Positions 16,109 through 23,568 of a stretch of DNA of 64,000 nucleotides are shown piece after piece. The translations under genes were made by a program, and so were the position numbers. The stretch is from NCBI RefSeq assembly GCF_008329435.1, contig NZ_NPKN01000005.1, positions 124,001 to 188,000 on the forward strand. The letters are read 5' to 3'. The notes under the pieces are model-generated. The model was not told the DNA's origin. It was given only the letters and a program-made list of their open reading frames with translations, and made no database searches. This DNA comes from Rhodanobacter sp. T12-5 (GTDB lineage Bacteria; Pseudomonadota; Gammaproteobacteria; Xanthomonadales; Rhodanobacteraceae). Every line of letters starts with the position of its first letter. Positions within the stretch are counted from its first letter, which is position 1.

Positions 16109-17914
16109 ATGAATACTGGCTGGAAACTCCTTGTCGGCATGCTGATCGCGACCTCCCTCGCGTGCCCGATTGCTCCCGCCGCGGTGGCGCCATCCGCCTC
16201 CGCCGATATGGGCGAGAACGTGACCGTCGACCTGCACCGCATGATCCCGATGCGCGATGGCGTGAAATTGGCTGCGACGATCTGGAAGCCGGCGGACGTG
16301 CGCGAACCGTTGCCCGTGGTACTGGTGATGACGCCGTACATCTCCGATGAAACCCAGCAGCGCGCGGTGAAGTTCGCGGAAAACGGCTACGTTTACGTCA
16401 GCGTGGACGTGCGTGGTCGCGGCACTTCGCAGGGCAAGTTCACGCCGCTGTACGGCAACGGACCCGACGGCGCCGACGTCATCGCGTGGCTGGCGGCGCA
16501 GCCCTGGTGCGACGGCCGCGTGGTCACGCGCGGCGGCTCCTATCGAGGCATGGATCAATGGCAGATCATCGCGCAACATCCGCCGCACCTGGCCGCGGCG
16601 GTGCCGACGGCGGCGGTCTATCCGGGCTGGGATTTTCCGCAGCCGAAAGGCATCTTCCTGAGCTACATGGCACGGTGGCTGGCGTATACCAGCGGCCATA
16701 CGGGCAACGACAACCTGTTCGGGGACGACAAGTATTGGCAGACGCGTTTTGTGCGTGCCTACGAGTCCGGCCAACCGTTCCATGAACTGGCCGACCTTGC
16801 CGGAACCAACCGCGACGCGTTCCTGGAGTGGCTCGCGCATCCTGCCTACGACAGCTACTGGGCGGCGTTCAATCCGAAGCCTGCGGATTATGCGTCCGTC
16901 GACATTCCGATCCTCACCATCACGGGTTACTTCGATGGCGACCAGCGCGGCGCGTTGCGTTATTACCGCGAATTCATGGCCAATGCATCGGCCAAGGCCA
17001 AGTCCCGTTTCTATCTGTTGATCGGCCCATGGGACCATCCGGGCACGCGCGCGCCGCAGGAGAAACTGGGTGGCCTGACGTTCCCGAAGAACTCGGTGCT
17101 GGACATCGACCAGTTGCATATCGACTTCTTCAACTGGGTGCTCAAGGCCGGCAAGCGGCCGGCCATGCTGAGCGATCGCGTCAACTATTACGTCATGGGT
17201 GCCGGCGAGTGGCGTCACGCGGCATCGTTGAAGGACCTGTCGACGCATACCCTGCGGCTGTACCTGAGCTCCCCCGACGGTCCGGCCAGCGACGTGTTTC
17301 ATTCCGGCTACCTCGCCGAATCGGCCCCGGCGAAGCAATCGCCGGACACGTTCCGCAGCGCGCCGCTGGCGTTGGAACCGGCCGATGAGCTGCTCAAGCG
17401 CCCGGACGACAATGACCTGACCGATGCTTCGACGGCGTTCAAGGCCGAACGGCTCGTCTACCAGAGCGAAGCGATCGATGCGCCCATGACGATCGCCGGT
17501 GTCATGGATCTGGTCGCCCATGTCTCGCTCGACGTTCCCGACACGGACATCGGCTGCGAGATCGAGGCGCTGTTGCCGCAGGGCCGCACCATCGTGCTCG
17601 GCCAGGACTTCGTGCGGGCCCGGTTTCGCAGCGACTTGTCCACGGAGAAGCCAGTCACCCCGGGTGCCATCGAATCCTATAGGTTCGACGGCTTCGGATT
17701 CACGGTCAGGGAATTGCCGAAAGGTACCCGCCTGCGCGTCGTCCTGGCGCCGATCAACACGCCGTCCTTGCAGAAGAACTACAACAGTGGCGGTCGCATC
17801 GGTTACGAAACAGCGGACACGGCGCGGACCGCGCTGGTCTCGGTTCACCTGGACCCGAAACATCCCAGTTACCTGGAGTTGCCGCTGGCGCCGGAATCGG
17901 GCGCGGCAAAATAG
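16109..17914 (+). CDS. CocE/NonD family serine hydrolase (X-Pro dipeptidyl-peptidase S15-like)
   Basis: A 601-residue protein with an N-terminal signal peptide (hydrophobic residues 5-27, cleavage near AVAPSASA). The alpha/beta-hydrolase domain shows VPMRDG-type start (MIPMRDGVKLAATIWKP), the oxyanion Tyr region VMTPYISDE, DVRGRGTSQG, and the nucleophile elbow GGSYRG with Ser144. The catalytic-His region reads GPWDHPGTRAP. A C-terminal jelly-roll domain (about 370-600) is the X-Pro peptidase C-terminal type. Family members cleave esters, beta-lactams or X-Pro peptides outside the cytoplasm. Stand-alone gene; ribosome site AAAGGGG precedes ATG 16109. Confidence 0.9.
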   Translation: MNTGWKLLVGMLIATSLACPIAPAAVAPSASADMGENVTVDLHRMIPMRDGVKLAATIWKPADVREPLPVVLVMTPYISDETQQRAVKFAENGYVYVSVDVRGRGTSQGKFTPLYGNGPDGADVIAWLAAQPWCDGRVVTRGGSYRGMDQWQIIAQHPPHLAAAVPTAAVYPGWDFPQPKGIFLSYMARWLAYTSGHTGNDNLFGDDKYWQTRFVRAYESGQPFHELADLAGTNRDAFLEWLAHPAYDSYWAAFNPKPADYASVDIPILTITGYFDGDQRGALRYYREFMANASAKAKSRFYLLIGPWDHPGTRAPQEKLGGLTFPKNSVLDIDQLHIDFFNWVLKAGKRPAMLSDRVNYYVMGAGEWRHAASLKDLSTHTLRLYLSSPDGPASDVFHSGYLAESAPAKQSPDTFRSAPLALEPADELLKRPDDNDLTDASTAFKAERLVYQSEAIDAPMTIAGVMDLVAHVSLDVPDTDIGCEIEALLPQGRTIVLGQDFVRARFRSDLSTEKPVTPGAIESYRFDGFGFTVRELPKGTRLRVVLAPINTPSLQKNYNSGGRIGYETADTARTALVSVHLDPKHPSYLELPLAPESGAAK

Positions 17915-18167
17915 CCGCACGGTGACACGATCGCCGGGGCGTCAAGGTTTCAGAAGCCAACGACCGGCCTCGTTTCATGCACGGCCGATGCGCCACGCAA
18001 AGGTCGCGCCTCCACCGGGCTGATGATGGGTACACACCCCGTGCTGGCCGAGGGAGGCATCCTGCCGGGGCCGGAGGAATCGGTTAGGCTGGCGCCACCG
18101 CCAGGGGAGGGGTGGTGGCATGGGGATGCCGCCGGGCGGTTTTCCTTTCACCGAGTCAGGGGGATTT

Positions 18168-18596
18168 ATGGGTACTTCTTCGTGGGCCGCGCTGGCCGGC
18201 ATGGGTCTGGTCGGGATCCTGGTGATGGTCGTCGTGGGCATCCTGCTTGCGGCACTGGTGCTGAGCGTGTCGTTCCGCCTGGTGGTCGGCTACATGCCGT
18301 CCTACCTGCGCGCGGTGGGAGCGCTGGTGCTGACCTGGATCGCGGTGGTCGTAGCGATGGCAGTCGTGGGCATGGTGACGCAGGGAGCCGTCGGCGGACT
18401 GTTGTCGATGATCGTGAATTTCCTGGTCGGCGCTGCCATGGTGAACTATCTGCTGCTGGCGCAGGACGGCAGCCAGATCGGCTACGGCAAGGCTTGCACG
18501 GTGCAACTGGTCTACAGCGTGATCGCTATCGTGCTGGGGGTGATCTTCTTCGCCGTCATGGCGGTGCTCTTCGGCGGCATGCTGACGCACGTGTGA
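18168..18596 (+). CDS. hypothetical four-helix membrane protein
   Basis: A 142-residue, very hydrophobic protein with four likely membrane helices (about residues 7-32, 49-75, 80-100 and 112-140) and a short polar GSQIGYGKA loop. No family was recognised. ATG 18168 follows CAGGGGGAT; an in-frame ATG at 18120, also behind a purine-rich stretch, would add a proline/glycine-rich leader. The 253 bases upstream (17915-18167) hold no gene I can support. The gene is convergent with the membrane protein at 18644, and a perfect hairpin lies between them. Confidence 0.7.
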   Translation: MGTSSWAALAGMGLVGILVMVVVGILLAALVLSVSFRLVVGYMPSYLRAVGALVLTWIAVVVAMAVVGMVTQGAVGGLLSMIVNFLVGAAMVNYLLLAQDGSQIGYGKACTVQLVYSVIAIVLGVIFFAVMAVLFGGMLTHV

Positions 18597-18600
18597 CCCA

Positions 18601-18629
18601 GCGGAGGGGTGAACGCTTCACCCCTCCGC
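18601..18629. terminator. perfect 13-bp hairpin between convergent genes
   Basis: GCGGAGGGGTGAA (18601-18613) pairs exactly with TTCACCCCTCCGC (18617-18629) across a 3-base loop. It begins 5 bases after one stop and ends 15 bases before the convergent one, as expected of a shared bidirectional transcript end. No T-run follows on either side, so termination or RNA-stabilising activity is inferred from position. Confidence 0.55.
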
Positions 18630-18643
18630 GTGGCCAGCATTGT

Positions 18644-19051
18644 TCAGGCCAGGCTGGTAGCGACGCCGAAGCCGATCGCCATGATCACCGCCACCGCCAT
18701 GCAGGCGCTGCCGGGGCGAATGCGGCGGGCGTCGATGCGTGGCACCAGCCGCCACAGCAGGATGCTGCCGACCAGCATGTCCAGCACCAGCATCCAGCGC
18801 AGCAGGCCGGAACTCAGCAGCGCGCCATAGGGCGGATGCAGATGACCTTCGTAGGCGGCCACGCCGACGACGAGCAGCATGCCGAGCATCGTCCACAGCA
18901 GGCAGGCGAGATAGATGCGATTGAACACCACCGCGCAGCGTTCGGTCCAGCGCAGCACCGACCAGCCGATCAGGGCGAACACCAGCGCAGCCATGCTGCT
19001 GTACAACACCCACCACAGCAGGCTGCTGATCACGGTAAGCAGAGTGGTCAT
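18644..19051 (-). CDS. hypothetical four-helix membrane protein
   Basis: A 135-residue protein with four likely membrane helices (residues about 5-28, 37-60, 76-95 and 108-132); the third holds GLLRWMLVLDMLVGSILLW. Family not recognised. Its ATG overlaps the stop of the Mpo1-like gene (ATGA at 19048-19051), so the two are translationally coupled, suggesting a shared lipid- or membrane-related role. The longer frame upstream is a shadow of the Mpo1-like gene. Confidence 0.75.
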   Translation of the reverse strand: MTTLLTVISSLLWWVLYSSMAALVFALIGWSVLRWTERCAVVFNRIYLACLLWTMLGMLLVVGVAAYEGHLHPPYGALLSSGLLRWMLVLDMLVGSILLWRLVPRIDARRIRPGSACMAVAVIMAIGFGVATSLA

Positions 19052-19518
19052 ATGACTTGCTTGAATCCCAGTCCGCGCAGCAGCTTGGCCATCAGCCATG
19101 CCGGGCCGATCAGCAGATAGGCCAGGTCGGTGAGAAAGCTCGGTTTGCGTCCCTCGAACTTGTGGCCGATGAACTGGCCGATCCAGGCGACCACGAAGAC
19201 GCCGATGGCCAGGTAGCAAAGCTGGGCGACACCGAGCCGCGAGTACAGGAAGTTGGTGAGCAGGCCGAGCAGGGCGAACGCGATCAGCAGCGCGACGGCC
19301 AGCCGGTGCGAGTGCTTCCAGTACCAGTAGAACGCCAGCACCATCACCAGCACCGCCCACGAGCCGGGGCGCAGCTGGCTGACAGGCACCGGGATCGCCC
19401 ACAACAGCGCGATCACCGACCACACGATCGGCGGCACGCAAAACCAGTGGAACAACCGGTTGGTCGGGTTCTGGTGGTCGCCGCTGTAACTGTCGAGCCA
19501 GCTCTGCATGTCGCGCAT
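19048..19518 (-). CDS. Mpo1-like (DUF962/YGL010w) membrane protein
   Basis: The 156-residue protein shows the DUF962 signature SYSGDHQNPTNRLFHWFCVPP, whose His-N-H pattern supplies metal ligands in yeast Mpo1, and the distal GQFIGHKFEGRKPSFL block with another conserved His. Four membrane helices are visible. Mpo1 is an iron-dependent dioxygenase of 2-hydroxy fatty acids (alpha-oxidation); bacterial members are assumed to act similarly but are little studied. Start ATG 19518 follows GGAG. It overlaps the next membrane protein gene by 4 bases. Confidence 0.87.
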   Translation of the reverse strand: MRDMQSWLDSYSGDHQNPTNRLFHWFCVPPIVWSVIALLWAIPVPVSQLRPGSWAVLVMVLAFYWYWKHSHRLAVALLIAFALLGLLTNFLYSRLGVAQLCYLAIGVFVVAWIGQFIGHKFEGRKPSFLTDLAYLLIGPAWLMAKLLRGLGFKQVI

Positions 19519-19576
19519 CGGGGCAACTCCGGGTTGGGTATGGTCCTGCTGGCATCCGGCCTGAATATATCCCGAT

Positions 19577-19664
19577 CCGTTCGGGCTGAGCGTAGCGCCG
19601 AAGGCGCGAAGTCGACGCCTCGCGCGATGCGCTTCGACTCCGCCGCTGCGCTCAGCGCGAACGG
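19577..19664. repeat. long imperfect inverted repeat between purC and the Mpo1-like gene
   Basis: CCGTTCGGGCTGAGCG (19577-19592) is matched, with one mismatch, by the reverse complement of 19649-19664. An inner pair built on GAAGTCGA/TTCGACTC adds a second arm. The whole folds into a large hairpin. Repeats of this sequence type are common between genes in Xanthomonadaceae; here it sits downstream of purC and upstream of the Mpo1-like gene. Confidence 0.7.
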
Positions 19665-19691
19665 GGAAGGGTGTTCGTCCGAAAACGGTAT

Positions 19692-20603
19692 TCAGTCGAG
19701 CTTGATACCGGCCAGGCGCTGCAGCGCCTCGGCATACTTGGCGGCGGTGCGGGCGATCACCTCGTCCGGGATCGCCGGACCGGGCGCGGTCTTGTTCCAG
19801 TCCTGCGTCTCCAGCCAGTCGCGCACGAACTGCTTGTCGTAGCTGGGCGGGCTGATGCCGATGCGGTATTCGTCGGCCGGCCAGAAGCGCGAGGAGTCCG
19901 GCGTCAGCATCTCGTCCATCACGTACAGCTTGCCGTTCGCGTCGGTGCCGAACTCGAACTTGGTGTCGGCGATGATGATGCCGCGTTCGGCCGCATAGGC
20001 GGCTGCCCACTGGTAGATCGCCAGCGTCGCGTCGCGCACCTTGCCGGCCAGTTCGGCGCCGACCGCATCGACCACGACGTCGTAGCTGACGTTCTGGTCG
20101 TGGTCGCCGACGGCGGCCTTGGTCGATGGCGTGAAGATCGGCGCGGGCAATTGTTGCGCCTGCTTGAGCCCGGCCGGCAGCGCGATGCCGCACAGCGAAC
20201 CGCTCGCCTGATAGTCCTTCCAGCCCGAGCCGATCAGGTAGCCGCGGGCGATCGCTTCCACCGGCACCGGCTTCAGGCGCCGCGCGACCACCGTACGCTT
20301 CGCGTACAGCGCCAGGTCGGTGCCTGGCGGCAGCACTTCGGCCAGCGGTACGTCGAGCAGGTGATTCGGCACCAGGTGCGCGGTCTTGCCGAACCAGAAA
20401 TTGGACATCTGCGTGAGCATTTCGCCCTTGCCCGGGATCGGGTTCGGCAGCACCACGTCGAATGCCGAGAGGCGATCGGTGGCGACCATCAGCAGCCGGT
20501 CGTCGTCCAGCGCGTAGACATCGCGTACCTTGCCGCGGTGGATCAGTTCGAGGCCGGGCAGGTTCGATTGCGGCAAGGTGGTGGGCACGGCGGCGGGTTC
20601 CAC
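19692..20603 (-). CDS. purC: phosphoribosylaminoimidazole-succinocarboxamide synthase
   Basis: PurC joins CAIR and aspartate with ATP in step 8 of purine synthesis. The 303-residue protein has the family landmarks: [39 protein letters not shown], the first signature [18 protein letters not shown], the second signature [11 protein letters not shown], and [13 protein letters not shown]. The length suits the longer, fungal/proteobacterial type. ATG 20603 begins right at the domain. It is a single gene divergent from the cytochrome c gene at 20716. Confidence 0.97.
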   Translation of the reverse strand: MEPAAVPTTLPQSNLPGLELIHRGKVRDVYALDDDRLLMVATDRLSAFDVVLPNPIPGKGEMLTQMSNFWFGKTAHLVPNHLLDVPLAEVLPPGTDLALYAKRTVVARRLKPVPVEAIARGYLIGSGWKDYQASGSLCGIALPAGLKQAQQLPAPIFTPSTKAAVGDHDQNVSYDVVVDAVGAELAGKVRDATLAIYQWAAAYAAERGIIIADTKFEFGTDANGKLYVMDEMLTPDSSRFWPADEYRIGISPPSYDKQFVRDWLETQDWNKTAPGPAIPDEVIARTAAKYAEALQRLAGIKLD

Positions 20604-20715
20604 GGATGGGGAAGCCGTCTATTGTAGCCGCTGCGGCCGGGGTGCCGGAAACGCGGGAGCGAGGGAATTCAGGCGGACTGCTAGAATTGGCGACCTTTAG
20701 CCCCATCTGTTGCCG

Positions 20716-21033
20716 ATGCGTATTTCACTGATCGCGGCCGCCTGTCTTGCCGCTGCCATCCCGACACATGTCCGTGGACAGTCTGCTGCGCCGGCTCGGC
20801 TCGGGCTTTGCGCGGCCTGTCACGGTACCCACGGCCAGGCCGGCATGCCCGGCGTGCCGAATCTGGCCGGCCAGCGGCTGGACTATCTGCGCGATGCCCT
20901 CAAGCAGTATCGCGACGGCCGCCGCAATGTGCCGGTGATGCGCGCTGCGATCGGCCCGGTCAGCGACGCCGACCTCGACGCACTGGCGCGCTGGTACAGC
21001 GTCCAATCGCCGCAGCCGCAGGATCATCCATGA
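20716..21033 (+). CDS. periplasmic class I c-type cytochrome
   Basis: A 105-residue protein with a signal peptide (about residues 1-22) and one covalent heme site CAACH, followed by the distal Met region (NVPVMRAAI) and the C-terminal [12 protein letters not shown] helix typical of small cytochromes c5/c553-like. It would carry electrons in the periplasm. ATG 20716 is chosen over the in-frame TTG at 20710. The stop overlaps the start of djlA (ATGA at 21030-21033). The link between a cytochrome and a J-domain protein suggests a role in cytochrome or envelope biogenesis, but that is only positional. Confidence 0.88.
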   Translation: MRISLIAAACLAAAIPTHVRGQSAAPARLGLCAACHGTHGQAGMPGVPNLAGQRLDYLRDALKQYRDGRRNVPVMRAAIGPVSDADLDALARWYSVQSPQPQDHP

Positions 21034-21848
21034 GTTTTTCCTACACGCTGTGGTTCGCCTTTTTCGGGCTGATCATCGGCCACCTGCCCGGTGCGATCAC
21101 CGGCGCGGTGATCGGGTTTGTTTTCGACAACCTGCGCTACAGCCAGCGCAAGCGCGCGATTCCGGAAGCCGGCGGCTTCGTCGGCCCGTTGTTCACCCTG
21201 CTCGGCGCGGTGGCGAAATCCGATGGCCGCGTGTCGGAGCAGGAGATCGCGGTAGCCGAGCGCCTGATGACGCGGATGAATCTGAGCGCGGAGTTGCGCA
21301 AGCAGGCGGTGGCCAGTTTCAACGTCGGCAAGCAGCCCGAGTTCGATGTCACGCAGACCATTACCGCCCTGCGCAACTGGGTGGGCCTGCGCCGCGACCA
21401 TGCCTTTCCGGTGCTCGACGTGGTGATCGAGACGGTGCTGGCCGAAGGCAACCCGTCGCCGGAGAAGATGTCGATCCTGCGCCAGCTGGCCTTTGCGCTG
21501 CGCATCAGCGACATGGAGTTGATGGCCCTGATGGCGATGAAGGGTTACGCGTGGAACGCCGGCGGCCCGCGCGGCCACGGTCATGGCCACGCGCATGGTT
21601 CGACCGGTTCGGGCGGCTACGTGCCGCCGCAGCGCTCGGCGCAGGGGCCGGACCCGTACGCGGTGCTCGGCATCGATCGCAACGCGGACGATCGCGCGAT
21701 CAAGCGCGCGTATCGCAAGCTGATTTCCGAACACCACCCCGACCGCCTCGGCGACCTGCCCGAGGACATGCGCAAGCGCGCCGAGGCGCGCGCCAGCGAT
21801 ATCAACGCTGCGTACGACCGGATCAAGGAAATGCGCGGGTTCAAGTAG
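21030..21848 (+). CDS. djlA: membrane-anchored DnaJ-like co-chaperone (TerB + J domain)
   Basis: The 272-residue protein follows the DjlA plan: an N-terminal membrane helix with GxxxG spacing ([18 protein letters not shown]), a TerB-like helical domain (about 48-155), a His/Gly-rich linker ([19 protein letters not shown]), and a C-terminal J domain with the HPD motif in [16 protein letters not shown] domains stimulate DnaK; DjlA acts at the inner membrane. Its ATG overlaps the cytochrome stop. Identification is confident, with the His-rich linker a possible metal-binding oddity. Confidence 0.93.
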   Translation: MSFSYTLWFAFFGLIIGHLPGAITGAVIGFVFDNLRYSQRKRAIPEAGGFVGPLFTLLGAVAKSDGRVSEQEIAVAERLMTRMNLSAELRKQAVASFNVGKQPEFDVTQTITALRNWVGLRRDHAFPVLDVVIETVLAEGNPSPEKMSILRQLAFALRISDMELMALMAMKGYAWNAGGPRGHGHGHAHGSTGSGGYVPPQRSAQGPDPYAVLGIDRNADDRAIKRAYRKLISEHHPDRLGDLPEDMRKRAEARASDINAAYDRIKEMRGFK

Positions 21849-21858
21849 GCATTAGACT

Positions 21859-21926
21859 GTGGAGCGGCTTCAACCGCGATGCCCTTGTCTGCACCAAAGG
21901 CATCGCGGCTGAAGCCGCTCCCACAA
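21859..21926. repeat. paired REP-like inverted repeat
   Basis: TGTGGAGCGGCTTCAACCGC begins at 21859 and the inverted copy GCGGCTGAAGCCGCTCCCAC ends at about 21925, with a short internal GATGCC/GGCATC arm that closes the hairpin. It lies in the 104 bases between djlA and rpe and is the same family as at 5870, 13729 and 50139. Confidence 0.85.
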
Positions 21927-21952
21927 AGACACCCGATCCGGTTGGCACTCAA

Positions 21953-22621
21953 ATGACCAAGCAATCCCCCATCATCGCCCCATCCATCCTCGCCGCCGAC
22001 TTCGCGCGGCTCGGCGAGGACACCGCCGCGGTGCTTGCCGCCGGCGCCGACTGGGTGCATTTCGACGTGATGGACAACCATTACGTGCCGAACCTCACGA
22101 TCGGCCCGATGGTGCTGCAGTCGCTGCGCAAATACGGCATCACGGCGCCGGTGGACGTGCACCTGATGGTCAGACCGGTCGACCGCATCGTGCCGGACTT
22201 CGCCAAGGCCGGCGCCAGCCTGATCAGTTTCCATCCGGAAGCGAGCGAGCATATCGACCGCACGTTGGGGCTGATCAGGGATTCCGGCTGCCAGGCCGGG
22301 CTGGTGTTCAACCCGGCCACGCCACTGGATTACCTCGACTACGTGATGGACAAGCTCGACCTGATCCTGATCATGTCGGTGAACCCCGGTTTCGGTGGCC
22401 AGAAGTTCATCCCCGGCACGCTGGACAAGCTGCGCCAGGCGCGCGCACGGATCGAGGCGAGCGGCCGCGCGATCCGCCTTGAAGTGGACGGCGGCGTCAC
22501 TGCCGACAACATCGGCGCGATCGCCGCTGCCGGCGCCGATACGTTCGTGGCCGGTTCGGCGATCTTCCACGCGAAGGATTACGGTGCCGAGATCGCCGCC
22601 ATGCGCAAGGCGATCGATTGA
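21953..22621 (+). CDS. rpe: ribulose-phosphate 3-epimerase
   Basis: Rpe interconverts ribulose-5-phosphate and xylulose-5-phosphate in the pentose phosphate pathway. The 222-residue TIM barrel has [31 protein letters not shown] (metal-binding His and catalytic Asp), [29 protein letters not shown] and [12 protein letters not shown] with the second catalytic Asp, then the phosphate loop [14 protein letters not shown] 21953 is correct for the family. The last eight codons have been duplicated downstream as a 35-base tandem repeat, but the first copy carries the working stop. Confidence 0.97.
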   Translation: MTKQSPIIAPSILAADFARLGEDTAAVLAAGADWVHFDVMDNHYVPNLTIGPMVLQSLRKYGITAPVDVHLMVRPVDRIVPDFAKAGASLISFHPEASEHIDRTLGLIRDSGCQAGLVFNPATPLDYLDYVMDKLDLILIMSVNPGFGGQKFIPGTLDKLRQARARIEASGRAIRLEVDGGVTADNIGAIAAAGADTFVAGSAIFHAKDYGAEIAAMRKAID

Positions 22622-22698
22622 GGATGTGCGCTGCCATGCGCAAGGCGATCGATTGAGGATGTGCGCCGCCATGCGCAAGGCGATCGGCTGAGGACCCC
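22595..22698 (+). repeat. 35-bp tandem repeat derived from the 3' end of rpe
   Basis: The sequence around ATGCGCAAGGCGATCG occurs at 22601, 22636 and 22671, an exact 35-base period. The first copy codes for the rpe C-terminus (AAMRKAID and stop); the second and third are outside the gene and differ by one to three bases. Each carries the stop codon. The likely origin is slippage or unequal exchange after the gene end. Confidence 0.9.
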
Positions 22699-22710
22699 TC
22701 AAAGCCCGTC

Positions 22711-22730
22711 ATCCCTGCGAAGGCAGGGAT
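22711..22730. repeat. short palindromic repeat
   Basis: ATCCCTGC and GCAGGGAT pair around a 4-base loop. The motif CGTCATCCCTGCGAAGGCAG is of the common intergenic type found scattered in proteobacterial genomes. It follows the rpe tandem repeats. Confidence 0.6.
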
Positions 22731-22788
22731 CGCGTCTCCAGCCGGCTGAAATGCACGACAAGCCGGCAAAGACTCTTCGACGCTTCCA

Positions 22789-22816
22789 TAAAAAACCCGG
22801 CGCAGTTGCGCCGGGT
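22789..22816 (-). terminator. intrinsic terminator (minus strand)
   Basis: On the minus strand a ten-base stem ACCCGGCGCA/TGCGCCGGGT is followed directly by a run of Ts (A-run 22789-22795 on plus). It lies 168 bases downstream of the sortase stop codon and would end the sortase operon transcript. Confidence 0.75.
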
Positions 22817-22983
22817 AAACGTCGTCGGAATGACGTGAGAGGAAACACCAGTGATTGGCTGTGCCGATGCGATCGCTGCAGAGGGAGGGGTCAACCATCG
22901 CACCGGCACGTTCCACGGCAATGGAACCGGTGCCAATCACAAGTTCTGACCGGGGCGCTCCGGGTTGGTTCCCGCCGGTTCGA

Positions 22984-23568
22984 TCATCCGCTGCCGCCGT
23001 TCAGGCGGCGCGCCTGGACCACGTAGCGCAACGGCCCGCCGGGCACGATCGCGTCGAACGGATAACAGGTGACCAGCCACAGCCCGTCCATCGCGTCGGC
23101 AGCGGGCAGGCCGTGCTGGCGGCTGTCGACGATGCGACTGGCTTCCACCTGGTAGTCACTGCCGCCGGCCGGGCCCTCCAGGTGCACGCGGTCGCCCGGG
23201 CGCAACGCCTTCAGAAAGCTGAACTGGGTGTCGCGGTGGGCGCTGATGACGACGAGCCCGGGCGTTCCGGGCCGTGCGCTGCCCGGCGTCCAGCCGGGGC
23301 CGAACGCCAGCGCCTGGCCGCTGGCATCGTCGAGCACGATCAAATTCCGCTTTAGCCGCGGCACGCTGAGCCGGGCCAGCGGCGCGATATCGGCCCACGG
23401 CCACGGCCGCTGCGTGCGGCGGCCGTGGTCGGAGTGCGCCCAGGCGCGCTCCAGCAGTACCTGCGCCAACGCCGCCTTGGCGTGGATCCAGCCGGCATCC
23501 AGGCCCAGTCCGGCCGCCAGCGCCAGCGCGGCGAACATCAGGTAACGCCAGCCACGCCGCCGGTTCAT
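22984..23568 (-). CDS. class GN sortase
   Basis: A 194-residue transpeptidase of the proteobacterial class GN (dedicated) type. An N-terminal membrane anchor (about residues 9-33) is followed by the sortase beta-barrel: ISAHRDTQF with catalytic His111, LVTCYPF with Cys168 and the Arg of PLRYVVQARR completing the triad. Such sortases cleave the C-terminal signal of a single partner encoded beside them and join it to an amine in the envelope. The partner is the upstream VIT/VWA gene, whose stop overlaps this ATG (ATGA at 23565-23568). A two-component pair of the matching type lies divergently at 26162 and 27460. Confidence 0.93.
   Translation of the reverse strand: MNRRRGWRYLMFAALALAAGLGLDAGWIHAKAALAQVLLERAWAHSDHGRRTQRPWPWADIAPLARLSVPRLKRNLIVLDDASGQALAFGPGWTPGSARPGTPGLVVISAHRDTQFSFLKALRPGDRVHLEGPAGGSDYQVEASRIVDSRQHGLPAADAMDGLWLVTCYPFDAIVPGGPLRYVVQARRLNGGSG

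Noticed and set aside
22595-22698. Possible CRISPR-like array (three regular repeats)
   Set aside because: Units are contiguous copies of the rpe 3' end with no unique spacers.
22497-22940. A 147-codon minus-strand frame downstream of the sortase gene
   Set aside because: It crosses the terminator, the palindromic repeat and the rpe tandem repeats, so it is unlikely to be translated.
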